In this document: positions 49,240 to 60,399 of the stretch, piece by piece
How the letters are laid out: each line of letters opens with the position of its first letter
Position numbering within the stretch: the first letter of the stretch is position 1
Assembly (NCBI GenBank): GCA_027886175.1
Contig: JAJNNQ010000005.1
Location: forward strand, 377,001-441,000
DNA: 64,000 nucleotides
Direction: 5' to 3'
DNA from: Phylloscopus collybita
Lineage: Eukaryota > Chordata > Aves > Passeriformes > Phylloscopidae
Position numbers and translations under genes: made by a program
The notes under the pieces: model-generated
What the model was told of the DNA's origin: nothing
What the model saw: only the letters and a program-made list of their open reading frames with translations
Database searches by the model: none

Positions 49240-49450
49240 CCGAGCCGCGGAAAAGGAGGCGGGGGAAGGAGGAGGAGAGAGGCGGGGGAAGGAGGAGAGA
49301 GGCGGGGGAAGAAGAAGGAGAGAGGCGGGGGAAGGAGGAGAGAGGCGGGGGAAGAAGGAGGAGAGAGGCGGGGGAAGGAGGAGGAGAGAGGCGGGGGAAG
49401 GAGGAGGAGAGAGGCGGGGGAAGGAGGAGGAGAGAGGCGGGGGAAGAAGC
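49240..49450 (+). repeat. Purine-only minisatellite (GCGGGGGAAGGAGGAGGAGAGAG type)
   Basis: About nine units of 19-23 bp are built from GCGGGGGAAG followed by GGAG/GAGAG spacers. Apart from the C in each unit the + strand is entirely purine over about 200 bases. Unit length varies by GGA triplets. The sequence is capable of quadruplex or triplex structures. Confidence 0.9.
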
Positions 49451-49579
49451 CGAGACGGGACTCGAGGGACGGAATCCACGAACTGGGGAGGGAACAGCCC
49501 GCACCAAACGAATTTCAAGCAGCGAATGCAGAAAGCAGCGAGAGGCTCCGGCTGCAGCTCCGGCGGCCGCGCAAAGCAG

Positions 49580-49875
49580 AGAGAGAAAAACAGAGAGAGA
49601 GAAAAACACAGAGAGAAAAACACACAGAGAGAAAAACACAGAGAGACAAGAACCGGGCGGGGAGCGCACGGGGGCAGAAACAAACACGGAAACATAGAAA
49701 TAAGCACAGAAACAAGCACAGAAACATAGAAATAAGCACAGAAACAAGCACACAGAAACAGATACAGAAATAAACACAGAAACAAATACAGAAATAAGCA
49801 CAGACACAAGCACAGAAATAAGCACAGACACAAACACAGAAATAAGCACAGACACAAGCACAGAAACAACCACAC
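49580..49875 (+). repeat. T-poor tandem repeat of about 12 bp (CACAGAAAYAAG)
   Basis: First come GAGAGAAAAACACA-type units (about 49580-49650), then after a short unique stretch about 15 copies of CACAGAAACAAG / CACAGAAATAAG / CACAGACACAAG. The + strand contains very few T. The long hydrophobic open frames on the complement come only from this periodicity. Confidence 0.9.
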
Positions 49876-49960
49876 CTCCCGCCCGGGCCGGGGCCGAGCA
49901 TGGAGCCAGAAAAGCATCGCGGGCACCGGGGCAGCTCCGCAGGCGGAGGGAGCGGGGCAG

Positions 49961-50276
49961 CCGCGGGCGGGAGCTCCAAGGCCGCTCTGCAGAGCGCAGC
50001 ACAGACCGCGGGCGGGAGCTCCAAGGGCGCTCTGCAGAGCGCAGCACAGACCGCGGGCGGGAGCTCCAAGGGCGCTCTGCAGGGCGCAGCAGCCGCGGGC
50101 GGGAGCTCCAAGGGCGCTCTGCAGATCCCGCCCCGCGGAGCGCAGCACAGACCGCGGGCGGGAGCTCCAAGGGCGCTCTGCAGATCCCGCCCCGCGGAGC
50201 GCAGCAGTGACCGCGGGCGGGAGCTCCAAGGGCGCTCTGCAGATCCCGCCCCGCGGAGCGCAGCACAGACCGCGGG
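49961..50276 (+). repeat. GC-rich 45/59-bp minisatellite, six copies
   Basis: The core is GCGGGCGGGAGCTCCAAGGG followed by CGCTCTGCAGAGCGCAGCAC. The last three copies carry a 14-bp insertion (ATCCCGCCCCGCGG) that lengthens the unit from 45 to 59 bp. It is very CpG-rich. Confidence 0.92.
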
Positions 50277-50920
50277 GGCACGGCCAGAGCCAAAGGTTAA
50301 AAAAGAGGGAAAATACGGGAAACCTGAGAGCGCCAATTCCAGCTGACCAAAAAGTGATGAAAATACGTGTGTGGGCACTTGATCGTTACCTCCGCGGTAT
50401 TTTATTAGAAATTCGTTTAAAAAATGAATCTGCTGAAGGGACCGCAGCTGCTGCGGCAGCCGCTCCCCTGGCGGGCTCCAGAGACCTCTCGGTCACGATC
50501 TCCTGTGTCTGCAGGCCTGTGTCTGTTCCCTGTGCCCACGGACGATGGAGAAGTTACCTTTTAACCCTGTTTTTCGTGTTAAACAGACTATTAAGAACTG
50601 TTCTAGCCCTTGGAGACCGCTCTCGGTCTCAGCCGTGTGGGGACCCGCCCACAGCCCGGAGAGCAAATCTGTTTGCATGCGCCTCTGCGAAAGGCTTCCG
50701 GCGGGACACAGTGTCCCCAGGCAGCGCAGGGTGTCCCGCTCCCGCTCCGCGGGAAGCCGCGGTGGCCGACAGTGGCCGCGGTGGCCGCGGTAGCTCCGCG
50801 CGGGTGAGTTCTATCCTCCAGAAACCCGAGCCCCGGGTACCGATCGGTTGGCAACTCCATCCGGAACGCGCGAGCTCTGCAGACGGCAGGAACCGGACAT
50901 TTCCTGCAACACAACTCTTC
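50277..50920. other. CpG-rich unique segment between two minisatellites
   Basis: This is about 640 bases of mostly single-copy sequence. The part from 50.63 to 50.87 kb is rich in CpG. CCGCGCGG|gtgagt at 50796-50809 looks like a 5' splice site. I recognise no gene. It could be a CpG-island promoter, a relic of a mobile element, or only GC-rich DNA caught between expanded arrays. Confidence 0.4.
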
Positions 50921-50925
50921 CCCGG

Positions 50926-52100
50926 GACTGGCAGTTCCAACGCCATTCCCTCCCGGCCTGGCTTTCCCACAGGGCCGGCCCGGGGCTGGCAGTTCCAGTG
51001 CCGTTCCCTCTCCGGGGCTGGCAGTTCCAGTGCCGTTCCCTCCCGGGGCTGGCGGTTCCAGTGCCATTCCCTCCCGGAGATGGCAGTTCCAGTGCCGTTC
51101 CCTCCCGGGGCTGGCAGTTCCAGTGCCGTTCCCTCCCGGGGCTGGCGGTTCCAGTGCCATTCCCTCCCGGAGATGGCAGTTCCAGTGCCGTTCCCTCCCG
51201 GGGCTGGCAGTTCCAGTGCCATTCCCTCCCGGAGATGGCAGTTCCAATGCCATTCCCTCCCGGGGCTGGCAGTTCCAGTGCCATTCCGTCCCAGAGATGG
51301 CAGTTCCAATTCCCTCTCGGAGATGGCAGTTCCAATGCCATTCCCTCCCAGAGATGGCAGTTCCAATGCCGTTCCCACCCGGGGCTGGCAGTTCCAGTGC
51401 CATTCCCTCCCGGAGATGGCAGTTCCAATGCCGTTCCCTCCCAGAGATGGCAGTTCCAATGCCGTTCCCACCCGGGGCTGGCAGTTCCAGTGCCATTCCC
51501 TCCCAGAGATGGCAGTTCCAGTGCCATTCCCTCCCGGGGCTGGCAGTTCCAGTGCCATTCCGTCCCAGAGATGGCAGTTCCAATGCCATTCCCTCTCGGA
51601 GATGGCAGTTCCAATGCCATTCCCTCCCAGAGATGGCAGTTCCAATGCCGTTCCCACCCGGGGCTGGCAGTTCCAGTGCCATTCCCTCCCGGAGATGGCA
51701 GTTCCAATGCCATTCCCTCCCAGAGATGGCAGTTCCAGTGCCATTCCCTCCCGGAGATGGCAGTTCCAGTGCCATTCCCTCCCGAGATGGCAGTTCCAAT
51801 GCCATTCCCTCCCGAGATGGCAGTTCCAGTGCCATTCCCACCCGGAGATGGCAGTTCCAGTGCCATTCCCTCCCAGAGATGGCAGTTCCAATGCCGTTCC
51901 CACCCGGGGCTGGCAGTTCCAGTGCCATTCCCTCCCGGGGCTGGCAGTTCCAATGCCGTTCCCACCCGGGGCTGGCAGTTCCAATGCCATTCCCTCTCCG
52001 GAGATGGCAGTTCCAGTGCCATTCCCACCCGGAGCTGGCAGTTCCAGTGCCATTCCCTCCCGGAGATGGCAGTTCCAATGCCGTTCCCTCCCGGAGATGA
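50926..52100 (+). repeat. 31-bp minisatellite, about 38 copies
   Basis: The unit is TGGCAGTTCCARTGCCATTC plus CCTCCCRGRGM. Copies differ mainly at a few positions (A/G in CCARTG, CCATT/CCGTT, GAGA/GGGC, CTCCC/CACCC), giving mixed higher-order patterns. One truncated copy lies near 51305. TGGCA...TGCCA inside many units is a short dyad. The unit lacks stops in all frames and 31 is not a multiple of three, so every frame stays open for hundreds of codons. Confidence 0.95.
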
Positions 52101-53470
52101 CATACTGTGAATTTACTGCTATGATAATAGGCATTATTCATAAGTTGATATTATTGTCTTATAGCCAGCTTTTCGTGTACTTTACCATCTCTTTGTGTTA
52201 TTATCTACAAGACACGTGTCATTCCAGGGTCCTTTTTTCTTCTCTAGCTCCTTATGCATCTCTCAGACCAGGCTGCCTCTCTAGCTAGTCTCTGCACTGG
52301 CTCGGTGGTTTGAGCCGGTGCTGTCTCACGATTCCCAAGTGTTTTTCAGAGTTTCAAGAAATTATATCTGAGCTTCATCAAAAGCTTCCTCTGAACTGAT
52401 GGCATTATGATCTCTACTTGTAATCAGATGCAGTCCTAATTTTTGTTATAGAAGCACTCCAACAGTTTGCTGTGTTTAAACATCCCAGTCCTGAGGGAAT
52501 TTCAGAGGAGACCAGCTATTAGAGGGTTCAGTTAGTCTTTCACCCCAAGATTCTTAAGAGCCTGGTTTTAAAATATGTCTAGGGAATTCTCCCCCAGTTA
52601 GAGCTCGGGCCTCAGCTCTACCTGGATGAGAAATGTGCCAACAGACCCAGGTGTTTTCTACATCAAAACAATACTCGAGTCACTTTGACTTAGCAATTTG
52701 AACTGATTGATATGACAGCTGGACCTACTTTTGAAGTGAGCTTGGGAATCATTTTCTAGAGTTGATTATCCAAATCTTCACTGATTTGAGGTTTATCAGC
52801 CCTTTGCAGACTCTGGGATAATGGTACAGTATTTTAGAGATTGCTATTACCTAATTTCACATGTGTTATTAATTATGTCTGTTATCTGAAGTACTCCTGA
52901 TTGTTGTATTTGAATTATTCCTGATTGCTGTAAGTTTCTGGTTTCACTACATATATTGGTCTGTTCTGATGCTCCCTTCATACTCATAACAAAAGACATA
53001 AATCTCATTAAAAAAAAAAAACAACACCTAAAAGAAGGGGAATTTAGTGCCTTAAGGAAGTTCAAATAATGCAATATGTACATTAAAGATTAAGACAACA
53101 AATAATTTTGAATAATGCAGTATTTACATTAAAAATTTGGAAAAAGGATCATTGAATCTAAATTTCAATTGAATGTACAACAGCAAAGCCTAATTGATTC
53201 ATTAACTTAAAGAGAACAGATGCATGTGTTTTTATCATCAGCAGATTAAAAGTAGTCATCTATTCATTTGATCAGACATCAATTGCCTCTGAGAAAATGA
53301 GGCCTAGTGTGAAGAAAAATGACTTCACTACCACCCAGCCTTCATAACCAGACCAAGAGCAAAAGTAGAACTGCCAGAGCATGGCTGTGTCCAGAGACTT
53401 GCAGAGGCAACTTATCAGGGCACAGAGGGATAGAAGCACAGGAACAGGGACACACAACAGTCGTGCTATT
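52101..53470. other. AT-rich intergenic DNA downstream of H1-8
   Basis: The composition changes abruptly from the GC-rich arrays to AT-rich single-copy sequence. An A-tract lies near 53009-53020. I see no gene or recognisable mobile element. Confidence 0.65.
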
Positions 53471-53474
53471 CCAT

Positions 53475-53615
53475 GAGACAAGTAAAGAAACTTTATTAGG
53501 ATGATTAACAGAGTTAAAAACTGTCCTAGTTTTTAACTAGACTGAAACCTAGTCCTAGACTGAAACCAGCCCCGACCCCAAGGGCCTGGGGCCAGCTGAA
53601 GCAGGGCTCAGCTCT
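53475..53615 (-). other. H1-8: H1-8 3' UTR with AATAAA
   Basis: This is a short 3' UTR. The complement of TTTATT at 53492-53497 gives AATAAA about 120 bases after the stop codon, so cleavage is expected near 53475. A polyadenylated message fits an oocyte-type H1, unlike replication-dependent H1 genes with a stem-loop. Confidence 0.7.
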
Positions 53616-54008
53616 CTATGGAGCCTTTCGGTCTGCTGCCATGGGGGCTGCCTTCTTCAGCCTGGCCTTCCCCTGCCCAGCTCCTGGAGGCACCCGGGGC
53701 TTTTTTGCCTGATCTTGACCTCCCTGGGCCTTGGGGGCATCCTGCTGTTCCCCCTTGGGCACCTTCCCCTTGCTCTTTCCCCTGGGGGCCTTTTGGGGCC
53801 CCTTCAGCCCAGCACTTCCAGAGCTGTTGCTGCCTCCTGCCTTCTCAGCAGCCGGAGCTGTGCTGGGTCCTGAGCCTCGTTTTCGGGGGCCCTGGGGGCG
53901 GCTGGCAGCTTTTGGGGGCCCTGAAGGCCCTGTGCCATGGGCCTGGTCAGCACTTTGGGGAGGCTTTGCTCTCTTCCTCCTGGGCTTCTCTGCTGCTTGT
54001 GGCTGGGC
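53616..54008 (-). CDS. H1-8: H1-8 exon 5 (tail, stop)
   Basis: The 393-nt coding part follows acceptor cttctctccctccag. It encodes a Lys/Pro/Gly/Ala-rich tail beginning AQPQAAEKPRRKRAKPP and ending AADRKAP with stop TAG at 53616-53618. Composition is as expected for an H1 C-terminal domain. Confidence 0.88.
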   Translation of the reverse strand, partial: AQPQAAEKPRRKRAKPPQSADQAHGTGPSGPPKAASRPQGPRKRGSGPSTAPAAEKAGGSNSSGSAGLKGPQKAPRGKSKGKVPKGEQQDAPKAQGGQDQAKKPRVPPGAGQGKARLKKAAPMAADRKAP

Positions 54009-54910
54009 CTGGAGGGAAGAGAAGAGAGCACCTCAGGTGTTGCTCTGCCATGAGCCACCCCACCCCAGTGCTGGCCCTGACTCACCTCCACGGGCTTTGC
54101 CTTCGGCTGCTGCTTGGTGGCTGCTGGCTGCTGCTTGGTGGCACCTGTGGGAGAGGGGCAGCAGTGAGCCCAGTGGGAGCAGGCAGTGTGAGCTTGCTCA
54201 CAGCCCCAGCAGCCCTTTACCTCGCTGTCGTGCTCCTGCCGCGGGGGCCCGGGCGGCCTTGGTGGTCCCTTTTGGTCCTGGCTTTGGGGCCTGTTCTCTC
54301 TCAGGATCTGCCTGGCCCAGCTGCTGCTTGTGCTGTGGCTTCTTGCACGCTAACTGGAGGTGAGAGAGGGGTGTCACCAGGGCCAGGCGGCACCTCAGTC
54401 CCCAGCCCTGCGGCTCCAGCAGCCCTTGCTCACCTTGAAGGTGCCAGTGGCCCCCACAGAGGAAGAGTTGTGGGGCCGCACCAGGTCCCCGCAGCTCAGC
54501 CCCTTCCTCAGCGCCTGCTTCAGCAGGTACTTGAGGCGGATGGGGTCCACAGTGGGGTACTTGGCCAGGATGAAACGCTTGATGGCAACGACAGAGGCAC
54601 CCTTCTTCTCGTCGTGGGCCCGCAGTGCCTCCTTGACCATGTGCAGGGTTGGAGGGTGCTGGGCCCGATGCTGCTGGGCTCTGGCAGCAGATTTGGCTGC
54701 TGGAAGAGAGACTATTTAGGATTGGAATCCACTCCTGAGACATTCACAGCCCTAGCAGCCTCAAAGCCCTCAGAAGCCAAGCAGCCACAAGCCTGCTCAT
54801 CCCTGCAGCCCCCCAGGGACCACAGCCACCACAGCCCAGAGCCTGCACCAAGCTCCAGCTCTGACGGACCCCACAGCACTTGCAGACCCCTTACCTAGCT
54901 GACGTTCCAT
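53616..54910 (-). CDS. H1-8: Oocyte-type linker histone H1.8 (H1FOO), five coding exons
   Basis: This is a linker histone that binds nucleosomal dyad and linker DNA. In other vertebrates H1-8 replaces somatic H1 in oocytes and early embryos. Exons join as 54895-54910, 54434-54699, 54221-54353, 54086-54144 and 53616-54008: 867 nt, 288 residues plus stop, all frames consistent and all introns GT-AG. The winged-helix globular domain is about residues 21-94, with LHMVKEALRAHDEKKGASVV and LKYLLKQALRKGL. The rest is a Lys/Pro/Ala-rich tail that compacts DNA. The gene lies between RHO and PLXND1 with the same orientation as RHO, as in mammals. The start is in a 16-nt first exon. A GATAAATT motif about 90 bases upstream (54995-55002) is the only TATA-like element seen. 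Multi-exon structure, unlike the single-exon somatic H1 genes, supports H1-8. Confidence 0.93.
54086..54144 (-). CDS. H1-8: H1-8 exon 4 (basic tail)
   Basis: The 59-nt exon follows acceptor ctctcccacag and precedes donor GAG|gtgagt. It encodes two imperfect ATKQQP repeats then KAKPVE; it ends in phase 0. Confidence 0.87.
54221..54353 (-). CDS. H1-8: H1-8 exon 3 (basic tail)
   Basis: The 133-nt exon follows acceptor ctcacctccag and precedes donor CGAG|gtaaag. It encodes LACKKPQHKQQLGQADPERE and then KPGPKGTTKAARAP; it ends in phase 1. Confidence 0.88.
54434..54699 (-). CDS. H1-8: H1-8 exon 2 (globular domain)
   Basis: The 266-nt exon follows acceptor ctctcttccag and precedes donor AAG|gtgagc. 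It encodes AAKSAARAQQHRAQHPPTLH and the whole linker-histone winged helix ending GATGTFK. A second AG three bases in (CAGCAG) would remove one Ala. Confidence 0.93.
54895..54910 (-). CDS. H1-8: H1-8 exon 1 (16-nt coding microexon with start codon)
   Basis: It encodes MERQL plus the first base of codon 6, with donor CTAG|gtaagg. It was chosen because it is the nearest upstream ATG that joins in frame, through a proper donor, to the globular-domain exon. Confidence 0.8.
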
Positions 54911-56185
54911 GGCAGTACACAAATCCAGGCAGCCACAGGCAACTCTACCCACAGCACCACAAATCCTACTACCACACCTAGCTCACCTCCATCCAATTTA
55001 TCTGATGAGCAGCCTGGCCACAGGTGCTGGTTGGCAGCTGCTAATTGCTGTGGGGGAAGCCCTGGTGGAAGCCAGGATCTGGGAATTGGGGGCCCTTTGC
55101 CAAATCTTTGTGAGGGGCTGGAGGCAGAAGGGGGCACACCTAAGCAGAGGGTTTGGAGAAGGATGAGAGGGGGGGTTTGCAGGATGATTGCCCTGAACAG
55201 GCAGATGAAAGGTATCTACCTGCTGCAAGTGGGTGTTGGGGTGCTGGGATTGCAGCTTGCTGACAGCACTTGCTGTGGGGTGCACAGGGAACTGGCCCAG
55301 AGCACGGGGCCCACACAGACCCATTGCCAGTGGGAAGGGGGGATGTCCTGTCTCCCTTACCAAATATGGCCTCACTAGGAAATGGGACTCTGATAAGGGG
55401 GGGAAAGATTCCACTAGTGAGAGGAGGAAAATGAAGAGCTGCTTGCTCAGCCAGAAGAGGCAGGAGAAGCAACTCTCCCTCAGTATCCCCAGGTGTCACA
55501 AGCAGGACAACAATTGTCCTCCACCCACTGAATCCCATGTTCATTGGGGTGCACTCCCAGCCCTGGACATGGGCAGCCTTTACACTCCCATGACTCCTCT
55601 GTGCAGCACCTGTGCTTGTGAGGAGAACCTGAGTAAAACACCAATGCCCTTCTCCCCTTCATACCAGCAGCAGTCTTTTTATTGCTTCATTTCCAGTCCA
55701 TTTCTGAGTTCCCCAGGAAGGGGACAGTGGGGGCACAGGAGAGGTGCTGGGCTGGCACCACAGGTGGTTTGGGTGCATTTCTTCATCCTGGATCCATCCA
55801 TCACCTCTCTGGTAGCTCTGTGATGCCTCTGGCACCTGGCTGAGCTGGTAGGATGGTCCTAAACCCTTGCTTGCCCCTAGCACCACCAGCAGCAGCCAGG
55901 TGGCACAGTGTGGGGACAGCCTGCAGGCTTGGGGCCAGGCCTTGTGCCAGGGCTGGTCCTCCACGGGCAGGAGAACCACAGTGCCAGGCATCACCATGCT
56001 CCTGTGGGGCACAGCCTCACGGACAGCAAATAAACACTGAATCCTTCCTCCTCTTCCCTCCAAAACCACCTCCCAGATTTGAAGTACATGAATCAGACAT
56101 CAGCCTAAACACTGAATTATTCATAAAACTCTAATCTTTAGATTTCACTGAATATGCAGAAGTATCGATAAAAAAAATAATGAGA
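54911..56185. other. Intergenic DNA between RHO and H1-8 (1.3 kb)
   Basis: It must contain the H1-8 promoter near 54.9-55.1 kb. A minus-strand AATAAA (complement of 55678-55683) could be a distal RHO polyadenylation signal. I see no other gene. Confidence 0.6.
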
Positions 56186-56189
56186 GAAT

Positions 56190-57417
56190 TGTACTTGCAA
56201 ATTGCTCTTTATTAAGGGTTTAACTCGCATGGGGTCTATACATTCCCTATTAGTCCTTGCAAAGCTGCATCGGATTAGAAATCAGAGAGGATAATAATGT
56301 ACAAAAATAGTTTCAAATGTTGATAACACTGAACAGTGAGAAAAACATCTTATTTGTATAACTGAACTAAAAATAAAAATGAAGAACGCTGCTACAATTG
56401 CAATATGCCATCTTGTAGTGCTTGGAACATATGTCGGCATCTCTGAGCCATATGCTGCTGGGTCCTGCCTGCTGCGGCGTGGGGGGAGCTCAGCCCCGTG
56501 CCCAGCCCGCCTCAGCAGCCCCAGCGCTGCCCAGAGCCTCCTGCCGGGCCCAGGCCACACTGACCACAGCCAGCCTGGCGAGGGCATGGGCAAGCTTGCT
56601 GGGGGCTCGGCCCTAGGGGGCCAACGATGCCAGAGCAAGAGAGATAGGACCGCAGGGAAGGGCTGCTGGGGGACGTGGAGCAGAGCTGCTGCTGAGGGTG
56701 CAAACTGCGTCCGTGTGCTGCCGCAGCAGTGCTGGAGAGCTGAGCAGAGAGCTGCCCCGGAGGGCTGCGGCCACACACGGCTGTGCCGGGCTGGCAGGGC
56801 CCTCCTGCCACCTGCCTGCCAGGCAGGACCCTGCACCGGTACCTGTCCCACCCCCTGGAGGAATGACAGTGTCTCCCAGGACTTCTGGCAGAGGGGCAGG
56901 GCCACAGCTGGGAGCATCTGGCAGAGCCAGGGGCACTTTGCAGCAGCCAAACCTGCTCGGGGCAGAGGCAGCATGATGGGGCTGAGCGAGTGGGCAGCAC
57001 TGGCTAGGACCCATCTCTGGCAAAAGAGCCAGAAAGGGCCCCAGCTCCGACCCCGGCAGCAGCAGATGCAGAACATGCCCTGGCTGGGATGTCAGGGTGG
57101 GCTCAGGGAGGCAAGGACAGCTCTGCCATGGCCCAGGCACGGCAGAGCTCTCCAACCCAGTCTGCACTCAGAGAAGGGGCATGAGCTCTCAGCAAGTCGA
57201 CAGAAATGCATGGATTTACGCCAGAGGAGCTAAGCCTTTGCATTTTAATTACAAAACGTGTGTACACATTTTCAGCCCTGTTCCCAGGGTTCCTAGTGCC
57301 AGGAGCGAGGAGCCCACCCCACAGGGCCTTGGCCACGGTGGAGCAGGGGCAGGTGGCGGTGGGGCTGAGGTTGTGCTCCCAGGGCAGCACCCCAGGGACC
57401 GGCTGCTCCCGTGGGGC
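56190..57417 (-). other. RHO: RHO 3' UTR (about 1.2 kb) with AATAAA
   Basis: The first canonical minus-strand AATAAA after the stop is the complement of 56208-56213, giving a UTR of about 1.2 kb. An earlier ATTAAA (complement of TTTAAT near 57244) could give a short form of about 190 nt. Exact ends need transcript data. Confidence 0.6.
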
Positions 57418-60120
<2,703 letters not shown>

Positions 60121-60245
60121 GGTTGCAGTTTGTGAGGCGCTTTTTGCTCTTACTCTGGGAGTTCTTCTGTGCAAGGGGGAAATTGCCTCTGAAATGGAGC
60201 TCCTGCCACCTCTCAGCCTTCACTGTCACCCCAAGGAGAACCAGT
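60121..60245 (-). other. RHO: RHO 5' UTR (approximate)
   Basis: The span is estimated from the TATA box at 60270-60277, with transcription starting about 25-30 bases downstream on the minus strand, to the ATG at 60120. Confidence 0.55.
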
Positions 60246-60269
60246 TACACTCTCCTCCACAGGGCACCT

Positions 60270-60277
60270 CTTATAAA
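60270..60277 (-). promoter_or_regulatory. RHO: RHO TATA box
   Basis: Minus-strand TTTATAAG lies 150 bases upstream of the start codon, the expected spacing for a rod opsin promoter. Confidence 0.85.
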
Positions 60278-60307
60278 GTGCCCCCAGGGTAAGCTCCAGG
60301 CACTGGT

Positions 60308-60321
60308 GTCAGCACGATTAG
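60308..60321 (-). promoter_or_regulatory. RHO: RHO NRE half-site with adjacent Ret4-like site
   Basis: On the minus strand CTAATC (60316-60321, a CRX/OTX-type core) is followed immediately by TGCTGAC (60308-60314), an NRL/MAF half-site. The same pair regulates mammalian rhodopsin; here they nearly abut. Confidence 0.7.
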
Positions 60322-60334
60322 GGTTTAGAGAATT

Positions 60335-60347
60335 ATTAATCATAATC
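60335..60347 (-). promoter_or_regulatory. RHO: RHO BAT-1-like CRX element
   Basis: Minus-strand GATTATGATTAAT holds two overlapping GATTA cores, the pattern of the BAT-1 element bound by CRX in the mammalian rhodopsin promoter. Confidence 0.7.
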
Positions 60348-60356
60348 ATCCCAGGG

Positions 60357-60363
60357 TAATTGG
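60357..60363 (-). promoter_or_regulatory. RHO: RHO Ret1/PCE-1-like site
   Basis: Minus-strand CCAATTA contains the CAATTA core of the photoreceptor conserved element Ret1/PCE-1, about 85 bases upstream of the TATA box. Confidence 0.65.
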
Positions 60364-60399
60364 CTTTCCTGGGAAGGTGTTAAGGTGACACCAGTTTCT

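Noticed and set aside
49088..50293. 401- and 343-codon minus-strand frames resembling a multi-span membrane protein (VSVLISVFVSV repeats)
   Set aside because: The hydrophobic periodicity is the complement of the T-poor CACAGAAAYAAG repeat and the purine array. Two different frames show the same pattern.
50207..52288. 693-codon open frame on the + strand and 430-512-codon frames on the - strand
   Set aside because: All come from the 31-bp minisatellite, whose unit has no stop in any frame. The frames overlap each other and start in unrelated sequence, with no domain, splice or promoter evidence.
53618..54898. 426-codon + strand frame over H1-8
   Set aside because: This is the antisense shadow of the Lys/Pro/Ala-rich H1-8 exons, which have conserved globular sequence and correct splice sites on the minus strand.
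56028..56034. + strand AATAAA between H1-8 and RHO
   Set aside because: No + strand gene is present there to use it, so it is most likely chance.
60121..60174. Upstream in-frame methionine extending rhodopsin by 18 residues
   Set aside because: Opsin translation begins at MNGTEG in all known vertebrate RH1 proteins; the extension is not opsin-like and falls in the 5' UTR.
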